From the NCBI GenBank assembly GCA_003194525.1, contig NBIV01000414.1:1-38523 (forward strand): a DNA stretch of 38,523 nucleotides, in the 5' to 3' direction. This DNA is from Gracilariopsis chorda (Eukaryota; Rhodophyta; Florideophyceae; Gracilariales; Gracilariaceae). A program made the position numbers and the translations under genes. This document shows, in pieces, positions 29,281 through 38,523 of the stretch; position 1 is the stretch's first letter; each line of letters opens with the position of its first letter. The notes beneath the pieces were generated by a model, which worked only from the letters and a program-made list of their open reading frames with translations, was not told the origin of the DNA and did no database searches.

Positions 29281-29685
29281 AGTTAAGTACTGGAGTACGG
29301 TTCTGAAAAGAACGAAAACGGCAGGCAATACGGTGAAAGATGCCACGAAAAGGGTGCAAATGCTGTAGTGACGAGCGCGGGGGAACAACAGTGGGTACAC
29401 TCAACGAGAGTTGCCTCCTCTCCTGAGTGGCCATCCGAGAAGTCGGATGGCCTTTATAAGCACCCGCCGAGTCAGTTGACACTGACTCGACCAAACGATA
29501 GCTTGCGCAGCCTGACGTGGGCTATTGAAGATACAAGATATTGCTATCATCGCGCAACCAATACAATAAAGTACGGTATGCTCTATCGCAATGCTGAACG
29601 CATTTCCGCAGAAGACAGTAGACGTGGCACATTTGCAAGCCTATTTCTGCGATAGACGCGTAATCGCTGGCTGTATTATACAACA
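29278..29685 (-). repeat. E2 5' LTR
   Basis: 408 bp, opening TGTTGTATAATAC and ending CTTAACTACA in element orientation. TATA box at 29459-29452, stem-loop 1 at 29452-29429, stem-loop 2 at 29428-29399. Three differences from the 3' LTR. Confidence 0.95.
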
Positions 29686-29804
29686 GCTTGTGTTGCTTAG
29701 AGGGTGATAAGATAGCTGCCGCGAAGATTAGAGGGGCATCCAACAGGTCCTATGCTTGGTGATTACGGATCGTCTTTCTCTACCCACGGATTTCTCTCCT
29801 TCGC

Positions 29805-29890
29805 TGAATGACTTCAAGCTATTTTGACTTTCGTAGACATACAACTATGAATGACTTCAAGCTAATTTCACTTTCATCGACATACAAATA
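29805..29890. repeat. Two tandem 43-bp repeats
   Basis: Units at 29805-29847 and 29848-29890, both opening TGAATGACTTCAAGCTA and both carrying GACATACAA near the end, with about five mismatches. No coding meaning seen. Confidence 0.8.
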
Positions 29891-30079
29891 TGGCCACTCC
29901 GTTTGCAAATGTCAATGCAGTATCTGACGCTAGTGAATAGGGATCTACTCAACACAGGCTTTCCAGGAATACACTGGCTTGAATCTATACAACGAACAAA
30001 GATGCACTGTCCTCATGGAACGTCGAAAATCAGAGCCCTCTGCAAGCCATTCTGCCCTTCTCCCTTTGTTTCTCAAGCA

Positions 30080-30426
30080 CAAACTGTTGACAATCCGAGC
30101 GATTCCATAAGAAGTAGAAGGCTGTTTTATACCTACAGTGTTCAGAATGGGCACCGGAGAAACGCCAAATCCGGAGAGGCCTAGAGTTGAATGTCGTGTC
30201 ACCAAATAGAGAAGCGCACGCAACCTACGCAGCAGAGGTTGCACAGCGAGAAGAAGCATAGCGCGACTCACGTAGTCAATAAAAGCCGACCTCCAGGGGT
30301 AGACCTCTGGAGGAAGGAGACAACCTCAGGAGAACTTCTGAGGTCTTTGTGCCTGTTCAACTTTTTCTCTGTCAGACCGCGACACGGTCGGCACATACTT
30401 ACGTAGCGTACCCGAGCAACACAAAC
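30080..30426 (+). mobile_element. Solo LTR 1 of the E1/E2 type, with target duplication
   Basis: A 337-bp LTR (30085-30421), opening TGTTGACAATCC and ending CCGAGCAACA, flanked by the perfect duplication CAAAC (30080-30084 and 30422-30426). No internal region is attached, so it arose by recombination between the two LTRs of a full element. It carries AATAAAAG at 30278-30285, stem-loop 1 (CCTCCAG 30290-30296 with CTGGAGG 30307-30313), stem-loop 2 (ACCTCAG 30323-30329 with CTGAGGT 30338-30344) and TTGTGCCTGTTC at 30347-30358. Confidence 0.88.
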
Positions 30427-31627
30427 TCAACTCGACGTTGTGCAGGAATTTCAGACACTGCGCTCTCCACTCAAGGTTCCACACACGTACTGTAACCTAA
30501 CACGAAAGGTAGCTTTTCGCACCCCTCGAAACTGTGTGATTGACGGTGCTCGCATGCGTTTCGAAGGTGCGGACTTGTTATGTTATGAGTCATACTGCCA
30601 GAATTCCGACCGTTTTTCATATTGCCGATTTCTTGCTTTGTTTCCGGAAAGGTCGCAAGTGAAGTTCTGCAGAATGATATTCTTCCAATCTTGATGATTT
30701 CGACAGGCCCTTGTAAGACCAAGGGCTGTCATCAAAGTCAGATTTGGTTTGCTTGATAGAAAGTGTGGATGGTGTTCAGGGATCTGTACGACAATGCTTG
30801 AAGTGCACTTGCCACAACACTCTTCGCTTCATTGCGTTCTGGTAGTATGAGAACGCAGCCTTCAACTATCACATAGACTCATATATAACATCTCTTGCGA
30901 ACAGGATAAGGCAATTCAGGGCACTTCTTTCCTTCCAAACGAAACTCGAACGAAACCGTAGCGGGATAATTTGCATCGTGACTGGAAGGTGCCCGATGAG
31001 AAGGCCCGTCGGACAGCCTCAAGCGATGATGCAAATTATCCCGCATTCGTACTAAAACTTCAGAGACTTCCTAACAAGACATCAGCCCAGCTTCGAACAG
31101 TTCAGAAAAGGCTGTCATCAAGTATCTTTGTACCGCGTTCTCCTTGAATACATACTCGTGAATAAAGACAGCGCAGGGTATTTCGTCCTCCAAGTAGCTT
31201 TAATAAACAAGCCGAAGGGCTACGTTGATGTTGTGCGAGGATTTCACCATACTGGGCCCACCACTCTCCATTGATATGTGTGCCCTACGAGGGCAATGCT
31301 CGAGGTTGACACAACTACTGAATTGCACTGAACGTGTCTTGAGCAGTAGATACATGACTTGAATTATCTTATCCCTCCGTTTACCCAACAATTCACGTTA
31401 TCAATGATAGAACTCAGTACGAGAGATTTGTAGCTCCTCGCCTTGTAGCTGCGTTGGGAATAGGTCATTTTAGCGAGGTTTTGGATATGTGAAAATACAC
31501 AAAAGGGGCCTTGGGTCCCACAACGTGGAGAACCATAGGGATATGACATTACTCCACGTTAAAGCTCCCCACCCCACCCTACATTTCACAACTTCATCAT
31601 CACTGAAAGCACCCCAACATCCATCCG
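30427..31627. other. Stretch without a supported gene; holds one long inverted repeat
   Basis: Short ORFs only. The one notable structure is the inverted repeat at 30961-31044, listed separately. No recognised coding domain. Confidence 0.4.
30961..31044. repeat. 17-bp perfect inverted repeat around a 50-bp spacer
   Basis: GCGGGATAATTTGCATC at 30961-30977 and its exact complement GATGCAAATTATCCCGC at 31028-31044. It could be a very small non-autonomous DNA element, a paired regulatory site or an RNA hairpin. No target duplication is seen at its ends. Confidence 0.85.
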
Positions 31628-31629
31628 TA

Positions 31630-31647
31630 CTCTCTCTCTCTCTCTCT
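31630..31647. repeat. (TC)n microsatellite, possible LINE-B tail
   Basis: A TC run of about 18 bp lying 17 bp past the stop of the LINE-B zinc-finger frame. Read in LINE orientation it is a (GA)n tract, and simple-repeat tails are common at LINE 3' ends. Confidence 0.6.
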
Positions 31648-31663
31648 TTATGGGTGCCTATGT

Positions 31664-34130
31664 CTAATTCCTACATAGCGCAGATCGTTTCTTTTCAAAG
31701 AAGCGTTCTCTCACTAGGTATACCAACACGTTTTCAGGCCATTTCCGAATAAGTTCGTCAACTGATAAACCACAACGTTCGCGAAGGGGAGGTAGGCTTA
31801 CTCTCCTGGTCGAGCTTCTCAAAGGGCATCGCAATAGAAAATGTTCAATGTCGTTCAGCACTCCTGGTTGTTGATGGAGCGAGCAATTCCCCGAATTGGA
31901 AACAGGTGTTTCCCGATAAGAAAGAACGATTCCATTTGAATCACTCTGAATTGCGTGGCAGGTAGCGCAGCGCACACGCAACCCATATGGAACGGTGCGC
32001 AGTAGAAATAGAATATAAAAGCCGACTCTCAGAGGAAGAACTCTGGGAGAAGGAGGCAACCTCAGTAGGACTTCTGAGGTCTTCGTGCCTGTTTATTTTT
32101 CCTTGCGAGAATACCGCACACAGTCGATATTCGCCTGCGTAGCGTACCCGAGCAACACTGGTCTGCAAGTACAGACTAGTCTCTTCTTGAGTAAATGAGA
32201 GCCTAGCGGGTGCAAATAAAGCGTGTGTCCTACTGACAACTGATAAAGTGTCACTTCCGCTTCCCTTTGCGAAACTACTTTTTGCAATGACTCTGGGACA
32301 ATCTTCATTACCGATTGGGAACGCGCTTTGATTTTCACTCTTCTTCCCACGTCAGCGTAATCAATAGGAACCGACAGCTGATCTTCCAATAGTAAGGCCA
32401 ATGCGTTCCTGGCTAAGCTGTCAACAATTTCATTCCTTGTAAGACCGCAATGAATTGGTATCCACAGCGCATCCACAGAACAAACGTTCAATATTTCGCT
32501 TACCAACGCTGAAACTTCCGGCATAAAATAGCACTGCTTCCGAACCGCGCCACTTAACTTTTCCAACACACTTTGTGAATCGGTCACAATTCGAATGTTT
32601 CCTCTCCAGCCCGCCTTAACTTTCTCGTTCACCTTCTGAATACCGTTCTTCAACGCAATACTTTCCGCGAAAAAAGAGCAAACCCCGACGCCTGCAGGTG
32701 CTGTTCCCGTCTCCGGAATCCGTGACCCGTTCCACCATATTCCGAACGCACTTCCTCCTACTTCATCAACTACTACTGGCTTCATGTTCAATGTATGACC
32801 ATCCGCATCTGTTATAGAATTCCCATTGTTGTTCACTTCATACGCCATGACAAATCCGTCATCGTATTGAATAACGATGTCCGGTGCCTTCGCATGCCTT
32901 TGCTGGAACTCCTGTACTTTTCCTCTATGCCTTTCAAACTTAGGAGGATAAACAATTGAGCCGGTATACCACCCCTCGTCTCATTCCACAGCTGTTCGTA
33001 AGGGCTTCGCGTTCTTCAGCCATTGGGGATTACCAACCGACCCATCAGTCCAAATCTCAAGTCTGCAGACGGTAGTGACTGTAAAGCTTTCGTTGCTTGG
33101 AACCTTTGGTATTCCACAGAGTCTGTTTTTGAACAAGGTTTGTAGTGAAAGTTTATACTTTCGGTACTACACAATCCAGTTTCTTGAGTTAATGGTGCTC
33201 TCGGTAGTTGCAAAAGTCCACATTGGGCCGGATGATTCTCCACAGCCTTTTTGAAAGAAGACCGAGACTTTCTGATTCGAGTCATAGATTCCCGTCGTAT
33301 TGCAAGTGCAATTGGCGTCAGTTTCTCTTCCATACATCTTTTGGCTTTCTCATACAGTTTTGAAGCTTGAGAAGCTGCCACTGTGTAAAGACTTGGCTGG
33401 TCGAGCAACTTTCGAAGTTTCGAAACCGGTGAGGACTTTGGACAGCCTGTTTGAATTCAAGACGCTTCATTTCTTGCTCTTTCTACTTCTTCGACAGCGC
33501 CCGTTAGCGCATTTGGTATGACTGCACTAGCAGCATACTTGACCAAGGGTTCAACGAATCCCATGCGAAATGTATTCATAGTAGTCCAATCGCCTCCCCA
33601 AGTTGTGCCTGTTAATCTTCGGAGTATGCGTGAGCGCGCTCTGTACTTTGCTGCAATCTTATTCAAGTGGCGGTGAAAGTTAAGGCGGCAGTCTAACAAG
33701 ACTCCAAGAAACCTTGTGCATTCTGATAGTGTTATCCATACGCCTGCAACCTTCAATTCGTACTTATCCCTGTCTTTCTTCCATTGTGCGTACGTGAATG
33801 GGACTATCGAAGTCTTTGTTGGGTTCAGTCTGATATTGTTTTCCTTGCAGTACTCTTCCAATCTCTCTACTGCTTTTTGCAGAAGGGTTCTGCAGTACTC
33901 TAGTTTCCTCTGTGTTGTTGAGATTGAAACATCGTCTGCGAACATACTGACTGCTATGCGTTCGTTCCCTTGTCTGATTCTCTCTGGTAAGTCCGCTACG
34001 TACGCCAACCACAACCCCGGTGAAAGCGTGCTGCCTTGTGGAAGACCCTGGGGAACAACATACGGCCGTGTATCTGCGGTGTTTCATCGGCATGTCCATC
34101 TACGATCCATAATAAATGCTCTGAGCCCAT
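31664..34130 (-). pseudogene. LINE-B: non-LTR retrotransposon (RT, RNase H, zinc finger), decayed
   Basis: Minus-strand LINE polyprotein in pieces. RT: VPQGLPQGSTLSPGLW (near 34060-34010), then FADDVSIS (33930) and the thumb (FLGVLLDCRLNFH), open to 33457. Linker: 33408 to about 33060. RNase H: WTDGSVGNP (33040-33014), FFAESIAL (Glu), VTDSQSVL (Asp), HCGLTRNEIVDSLA (His, Asp), 32848-32160. Zinc end: CSLHQQPGVLNDIEHFLLRCP near 31880-31820, stop 31664. Damage: an in-frame TGA at 34086-34084, a stop at 33457, a frame change near 33040, a TGG-to-TGA change near 32980 (LINE-A keeps Trp there), and a solo LTR inserted at about 31908-32156. LINE-A is a related copy. The coding part left of RT is not recognisable. 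No endonuclease domain is seen. Confidence 0.85.
31903..32161 (+). mobile_element. Solo LTR 2, inserted in LINE-B
   Basis: About 249 bp (31908-32156), opening GTTTCCCG (TGTTTCCCG if the shared T is counted) and ending CCGAGCAACA, flanked by CAGGT (31903-31907) and CTGGT (32157-32161), a 5-bp duplication with one mismatch. Removing the LTR and one duplication restores a continuous LINE reading frame across the site, which confirms the borders. TATAAAAG at 32014-32021, stem-loop 1 (32026-32034 with 32041-32049, nine pairs including one G-U), stem-loop 2 (ACCTCAG 32059-32065 with CTGAGGT 32074-32080), then CGTGCCTGTT. Confidence 0.85.
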
Positions 34131-34589
34131 CCGTACTCAACGCCACCAACTGGCCATCGTCGTTCAAACTGCAGTTATTCATGTCCGGAGTAGGTGGCAC
34201 CATCTTTTTCGACAGATTTTCGCCAATACCACGACTCAAAGGCACAACTCGATTCATTCCACCTTCCAACACAAAGCCACCGCCGTTTTCAATTCGTTGC
34301 ATTTCGTTGGGGCGGTGCGGAGGGTGGTCTTGCGTGACCATCCGCTGCAATGACCAATGACGCCGAAGTGGCCCATATGCGCCACCTGCATGGCGCGGCT
34401 CGCATCGCACACAAGAATCAAAGCCACAGTAGTTCCCAGCACAGTCAAATTGTCAGACTTGGAGAGCAAGATGCGGTGTAGTTCTTCAAAAGTTTGAGCA
34501 CCGGCGTTTGCAAAACCAGACTAGGCGGAAAACTGTTAGTGGTATTGGTGGCAATCTGCTCATGGGGTGCATTTCAAACCACTCCAATC

Positions 34590-35177
34590 TCATTTCCATC
34601 GCACACGACACAGATACGGTTGACATGATCGCAGAACACGGTCTTCGTTCTGGTTTCTGTTCGAGCCTTCTACAGAGGCGCAAGCGGAGAATTCATGATG
34701 TTTCCAAAGGCCGGCAATCGCATTATACTCAATTTCGGAGAGCATGGGCAGGTAGCTCGATGTGGGGAGCGAGGATACCTTTGGTGTGGGCACGAACGCA
34801 ATTGGCGGGACGACAAACCTTGCGGGTGGACGTTGTCGGTTGTCGGGCGCGATTGATGATGGACAGTACGCCGGAGGTGGGTTTCATGGCGGATAGGATC
34901 TATCCAACATGAAACGCGATAAAGCGGTGGGCGACGGGAGCGGCTTTTCGTTTCGGGAGGGCGAAACGACGGACGGTGGGGACAAAGGGGGCAGGCAGTC
35001 GGGAAGAAGGATGGGGTCTGTGATGGCGGGGATGGTTTCACGTAGAGCGAGAGGGCAAGGGGCTCGAGCGGACATTTGATGGCGGTTCGAGTTCGGGGGT
35101 GTGACGGTGGAGGTGTGGGAGGATGTTGGGGTTGGGGAGGCAGTGGTGGAGCAGCATGCAACGGAGCTGTGCATCAT
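34590..35177 (-). pseudogene. Possible host gene exon(s), proline/serine-rich, unknown
   Basis: On the minus strand an ATG-ATG pair at 35177 opens a 97-codon frame rich in Pro, Ser and Thr (MMHSSVACCSTTASPTP). It meets a TGA at 34886-34884, then the same frame is open for a further 97 codons to 34590 (NPPPAYCPSS onward, with a less biased end around EIEYNAIAGLWKHHEF). Local GC content is clearly higher than in the surrounding transposon-derived DNA. This could be a real gene with one nonsense change or an intron over the TGA, or simply a GC-rich open stretch. I recognise no domain. A promoter-like region lies upstream at 35219-35301. Confidence 0.3.
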
Positions 35178-35218
35178 CTCGTAGGCGATGATTGACCGAG
35201 AGCAGCTTTACTGATTGC

Positions 35219-35301
35219 CACGTGGACCGGTGGACCCCGCTCACAGTGCGTGTTGTAGCACGCGCTGTGATTGGCTAAACTTAGAAGGACGCCAACACGT
35301 G
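35219..35301. promoter_or_regulatory. Candidate divergent promoter with G-boxes, dyad and CCAAT box
   Basis: Two CACGTG sites (35219-35224 and 35296-35301) flank an imperfect inverted repeat, CACAGTGCGTG (35242-35252) against CACGCGCTGTG (35259-35269), 10 of 11 pairs with a 6-bp spacer, next to GATTGGCT (35269-35276, an inverted CCAAT box). Open frames start on both sides, at 35177 leftward and 35347 rightward. Confidence 0.45.
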
Positions 35302-35346
35302 GCGCACACGATTACGGACAAGCGCAGCTGGAGTCTACGTCGTTCG

Positions 35347-35445
35347 ATGAGCACAATGTGTGCAGCGAACGCACACCGTCCTCGCACAACTGCTGCTGCC
35401 GTCCGCTTACTACCGTCGCCCGTCTCCCCCCAAAACTTTTACTGA
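35347..35445 (+). CDS. Short ORF, possible first exon of a host gene cut by solo LTR 3
   Basis: ATG at 35347 opens a 32-codon frame (MSTMCAANAHRPRTTAAAV) rich in Ala, Arg, Ser and Pro with no acidic residue, a composition seen in organelle-targeting presequences. It ends at 35445. Other frames continue open to the solo LTR at 35559, so a spliced gene interrupted by the LTR is possible. No homology recognised. Confidence 0.2.
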   Translation: MSTMCAANAHRPRTTAAAVRLLPSPVSPQNFY

Positions 35446-35558
35446 CACTCTGCCCACCAACACCGCTCATGCCGCCGTCGCGTCGCTGTTCGGACCTTGC
35501 ATTCACAATACTTACCCCACGACAAGCTTTCTACCCCGGAAGAGTCATCTTCGCCTTC

Positions 35559-35860
35559 TGTTGATCCGGTACGCTGCGCAGAAAAGATAGCCGACAGTAG
35601 ACTTGCGTAGCACTATAACAGCACAGGGAACAGGCACAAGTCCTCAGAAGACTATCCGAGGTTGCCTCCGTCCTCCAGGCACCTGCACCTGGAGGTCGGG
35701 CTTTTATTCTGCGCTGTAACTCGCGCAGAACTCTTCGTCGCTTGTTGCGTGGGCTGCGTCCCGCGGAACCTACTAGGTTCTACCTACTACTGCGTAGGTT
35801 GCACAGTTAGCGCTAGATTGAATTTGAACTATCTGAGTTCCACACCCCGAAATGGAAACA
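35559..35860 (-). mobile_element. Solo LTR 3 of the E1/E2 type, minus strand
   Basis: About 302 bp. The plus strand opens TGTTGATCCGGTACGCTGCGCAG, the counterpart of the complement of the LTR 1 and 2 end, and finishes GGAAACA. On the minus strand: AATAAAAG (35707-35700), stem-loop 1 (CCTCCAGG 35695-35688 with CCTGGAGG 35679-35672), stem-loop 2 (35661-35642) and TTGTGCCTGTTC (35639-35628). No matching 5-bp duplication was found (CCTTC left, CTAGC right), so the right border is less certain or the ends were rearranged. Confidence 0.75.
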
Positions 35861-36830
35861 CTAGCTTCCTAATAAGTGTCTCTTGACTTCCGGCAACGTT
35901 CTGATTCGCTCGATAGACCAACAGAGCGCCTCATCTGGTCAATAGCTCAAATCTTTTCATGCCTGGCCCTCCCCACACTAACCTTCCGAACCGGGTCTAT
36001 TCACGATAGCACCGAACCAATCACGCCATAATTAAGCCAGGGTGTGGGCAGGACAGTACGTCTTACGGCGCTAGCGTCACGAACAACTGTGACGGAATGG
36101 CATTTCTTGCCCAATAACCACGATCTCCCTCGTAGGCGAAAGAAACTGTTTGCATAGGTTCATAGAACCGAAGGCTTTTTAAACCTATTTCGAAAAGTGT
36201 CCGCCTTCAAAGAAATTATATTGGTGCCGCGCGACGGGGGCCAGATGTCGATGTACGATGTGCCTGTGTAAAATGCAATGTCGTGCTGAACTTAAGCATG
36301 AGATACAGAAAGCTTTCCTCTGAAACAAGCAATGTAACGGAGACAAGAATCACGGATCAGAGTGAAAAACGTGATTCAGAAGGTGTACGTAAAAAACTGC
36401 ACAGAAAGTGCGGTAAATAATGTGTAAATGGCCTCGCTTTCTGCTAAGACTGGATCAATGGCTCCATATATGGTAACATGTAACCCAACCAGTCCGTGTT
36501 TTACTCTGAGTTTTTGAACGACGAGACGTTCACTCACCAATCCGTATCCCATCATTGCACAAACTCTTCACGCCAGCCCTCTCTATCTCTAGACCACGCC
36601 GTTTCCCTCCAGTAACTTTGAGGCTGACCGCCGCCATTGCCGAATAATTCTGTAGTCTTTCTCGCAACCACTTTCCATGTACGAGACATGGCCGGCTCGT
36701 AAGTTTCAAGCCTAGCGTTCGCCATTTTGTAGGGCGTATGCTCACGGCTGTGAAATGCAGTAACTGCCACGCAACAGCCGACAGTATTCAAATGTATTAT
36801 TAGTATCTTTACCTAGGAGAGGGCCTCTGG
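35861..36830. other. Stretch without a supported gene
   Basis: Only ORFs under 80 codons. The right part (36500-36830) may be the LTR or leader of the element that starts at 36836, but I could not define LTR ends because its 3' copy lies outside the window. Confidence 0.4.
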
Positions 36831-36835
36831 AAGCG

Positions 36836-36844
36836 TATAAGAAG
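36836..36844 (+). promoter_or_regulatory. TATA-like box before the right-edge element
   Basis: TATAAGAAG, preceded by the palindrome AGAGG-G-CCTCT (36818-36828) and placed about 116 bp before the first good ATG of the gag-like frame (36952). Confidence 0.4.
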
Positions 36845-36857
36845 AGGCGCCGGCTCG

Positions 36858-38523
36858 GTGGTTGCAGTAGGAAGACGAAAACAGAGGACCTACCGACGCG
36901 TATCAAACACCAGACATTTGCTGCGAGACTTCGACAAGTTTCTCATAGTTATGGGCCAAGAGAGCTTTGATCTACCGAAACGACCTCGCTTCTCGTGGGA
37001 AATGAAGACCTTGCCCTGGAAAGACGGAAAAGGTAACCAGGAACTTTATGCGACTGCGGTCGCGCAATGGAAATCGTTTCACAGCAAATTGGACGCGAAC
37101 AATTCGAACAAAGTTCGTGAAGATCTTATGGGTATCATGTTGCAATCGCAGCTCTACGGAAGGGCAAGAGACAACTGCAAGTCAATTTCGCAAGAATTGA
37201 TACAGTCAACCGAAGGTGCTGACGCAATTGTTAAGGCACTGTACACTCGTGACCCACTGGCCGTAGTATCCGAGGTGTACCAAGACCTGTTGACACTTTT
37301 GAACACGAAACGAAACCGGAACGAAAGCATGTGGAACTTTGAGTCGAGATTTCAGGCACACGTTTCCCGACTAAACTCGCACGGGACAGAGGCCAAACTG
37401 TCGGGAGCCTTGGTGGCATTTGTACTGCTGGCCAACTCTGATGTAGACAACACCCAGAGAATCTCCGTATTGGCTAATTGTGCCCCGGACAGTTCTAGCC
37501 TTGGGACAAATGATTCGACAAATGAGTATCTGAAGAGTGTTTCATACAGCTCTATCGCCTCAATTCTCCGGCAGTGCACCCGTACAGGTAGAAACTCTTC
37601 ATCAGAACCATTGTCTAGCAACTCTTCTTATGCACAGACATCTCGCTCTAGCAACAGTACAGGACATAACCGCAAGAAGAAAACGCCGGAGCAAATCGCA
37701 GAGATGAAGAGGACGCCACAGTGCCAGATGCGAGAATTATGGAAACTAGGCTACCGATCACAGGAGAAATGGCACGTTGAAGGCGGGATACAAGTCTTAC
37801 GACGCTCCACCCGACGTAGGAGGAGGTCGGAAGAACGTGCTGTCATTTCATATGGCCTGCTTAGGAGATGGCGGATCGTTCGACACGGAATTCGATGGAC
37901 CTCTACTGGACGACGGAGCTCCATACAGTGGCATTGGGATAGAAGACCTTACGATGATTAAGGAGCTCGTTTGCTACGGGTGGAATGGAGACTCGAAACG
38001 TTGCCGGAAGCTATCGAGGATCGTGTATACTGGCAATGCGGATCAGGAAGCCACAGTAGCGAGCAAAGAAAAATTCTTGGTTCCATCATGCTCGTCGCGC
38101 GCTCTAACGAAGGACTCGAAGTCCGTATCCGACACTTGGTGATCGAAGGCTCATCCCAGTGGGTTGTTGGGAAGAATATGACAAAACACTGCAACATGCT
38201 CCACATGGGAAAGAACTTATTGGAATTGCCGGCCGCCGAGCTCTGCAAGAGAGACACAATTACTCTCATCGATAGGGAAATGCATTCCTACATACCTCAT
38301 TCCGCTTTGTTCCGTAGACACTCTGAAGAGCACAAACGAGATGGCACTGTTCTTTGCGACGGATCATATAGAGGACGACAACACGGAGCGGCCTTGGAAG
38401 GAACTGAAGAACATCATCGATAAAGTACACCAGCACGTCTGCGGACATTCTACCTAGTCAGATATCAAGGTTTTAATGGAAAGGAATGGCCTGTGGAACC
38501 ATCAGGTTGACAAATACTTACAG
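36858..38523 (+). pseudogene. Decayed LTR element: gag, protease, integrase start (copia-like order), truncated by window edge
   Basis: The gag-like frame is open from 36858 (a GTG; first strong ATG at 36952, MGQESFDLPKR) to about 37700. It has wording typical of copia-type gag (YATAVAQWKSFHSKL, VYQDLLTLLNTKRN, SMWNFESRFQAHVSRLN). A broken zinc knuckle (CxxxC, then KLGYRSQ) follows at 37720-37760 across frame changes. Protease: LLDDGAPYSGIGIEDL (Asp at about 37909-37914) in a second frame, then IEGSSQWVVGKNMT (38140-38180) in a third. Near 38405-38500 comes a fourth frame with an integrase-like zinc-module start (KVHQHVCGH, later WNHQVDKYL), containing a stop (TAG near 38457). Protease followed directly by an integrase-like module, without RT between, is the Ty1/copia order. 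At least three frameshifts and one stop make it non-functional. Confidence 0.6.

Larger units (their letters stand above)
12586..29690 (-). mobile_element. E2: Ty3/gypsy chromodomain LTR retrotransposon, split by nested E3
   Basis: Minus-strand relative of E1. The target duplication GCTTG occurs at 12586-12590 and 29686-29690. The LTRs (12591-12998 and 29278-29685, both 408 bp) differ at three positions. Without E3 (11,584 bp plus its 5-bp duplication) the internal part is about 4.7 kb, like E1. Gag and protease lie at 29223-27735, RT at about 27730-26598, and RNase H, integrase and chromodomain at 15013-13039. The pol frame is broken by at least two small frameshifts besides the E3 insertion, so the copy cannot make its own polyprotein. 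Confidence 0.95.

Noticed and set aside
33716..34360. 214-codon plus-strand ORF
   Set aside because: Antisense to the LINE-B reverse transcriptase, which has clear motifs on the other strand.
34084..34410. Minus-strand 108-codon ORF just upstream of LINE-B RT, same frame number
   Set aside because: Only its last residues read like RT; the rest has no LINE wording and it ends in a TGA, so I did not extend LINE-B over it.
35554..35865. Target duplication for solo LTR 3
   Set aside because: The flanking pentamers CCTTC and CTAGC do not match, so no duplication is claimed.
1..38523. CRISPR arrays, bacterial operons or phage genes
   Set aside because: No regularly spaced short repeats, no ribosome-binding-site pattern, and all recognisable proteins are eukaryotic retroelement types.

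Overview
This is a transposon-packed eukaryotic nuclear window. There are no bacterial-style operons or ribosome-binding sites, and I see no rRNA, tRNA or CRISPR array. About three quarters of it is retroelement sequence: two related Ty3/gypsy chromodomain elements (E1, E2), a third unrelated and more GC-rich gypsy element (E3) inserted inside E2, at least three solo LTRs of the E1/E2 type, two decayed LINEs with RNase H domains, and the start of a decayed element with a copia-like domain order at the right edge. The host could be a repeat-rich alga (a red alga would fit) or an oomycete. E1/E2 reverse transcriptases carry a W-x-D-D catalytic box, which I associate with stramenopile or algal chromoviruses, but the sequence alone does not settle the host.

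Layout. 1-1170: 3' half of LINE-A, minus strand. 1170-3964: no supported gene. 3965-9569: E1, complete, one uninterrupted 1541-aa gag-pol frame, two identical 445-bp LTRs and a perfect 5-bp target duplication (CAGAT). 9570-12585: no firm gene; a possible SET-like remnant near 11 kb and a TATA/hairpin promoter-like site at 12.29 kb. 12586-29690: E2, minus strand, 408-bp LTRs differing at 3 sites, target duplication GCTTG. Its pol is cut inside RNase H by E3 (15014-26597, minus strand, 911/913-bp LTRs, target duplication GAGGC). 30085-30421: solo LTR with a perfect duplication. 31664-34130: LINE-B, minus strand, interrupted by another solo LTR (31908-32156). 34590-35560: a GC-rich island that looks like host sequence, with a possible divergent promoter, truncated on its right by a third solo LTR (35559-35860). 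36836-38523: decayed gag/protease/integrase of a further LTR element, cut by the window edge.

How it works together. E1 and E2 make gag, protease, RT, RNase H, integrase and a chromodomain as one polyprotein. E3 separates gag and pol by a probable -1 frameshift. E3 also carries a long antisense ORF (15974-17815) between pol and its 3' LTR, and a chromodomain ORF detached from pol. The antisense protein matches no family I recognise and is the strongest candidate for something undescribed. The second unusual thread is that every LTR of the E1/E2 group, including the solo copies, has a TATA-like box followed within a few bases by two consecutive stem-loops, whose arms differ between families while the layout is kept.

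The order of events inferred from nesting and LTR divergence is: LINEs oldest, then E2, then E3, with E1 the youngest.
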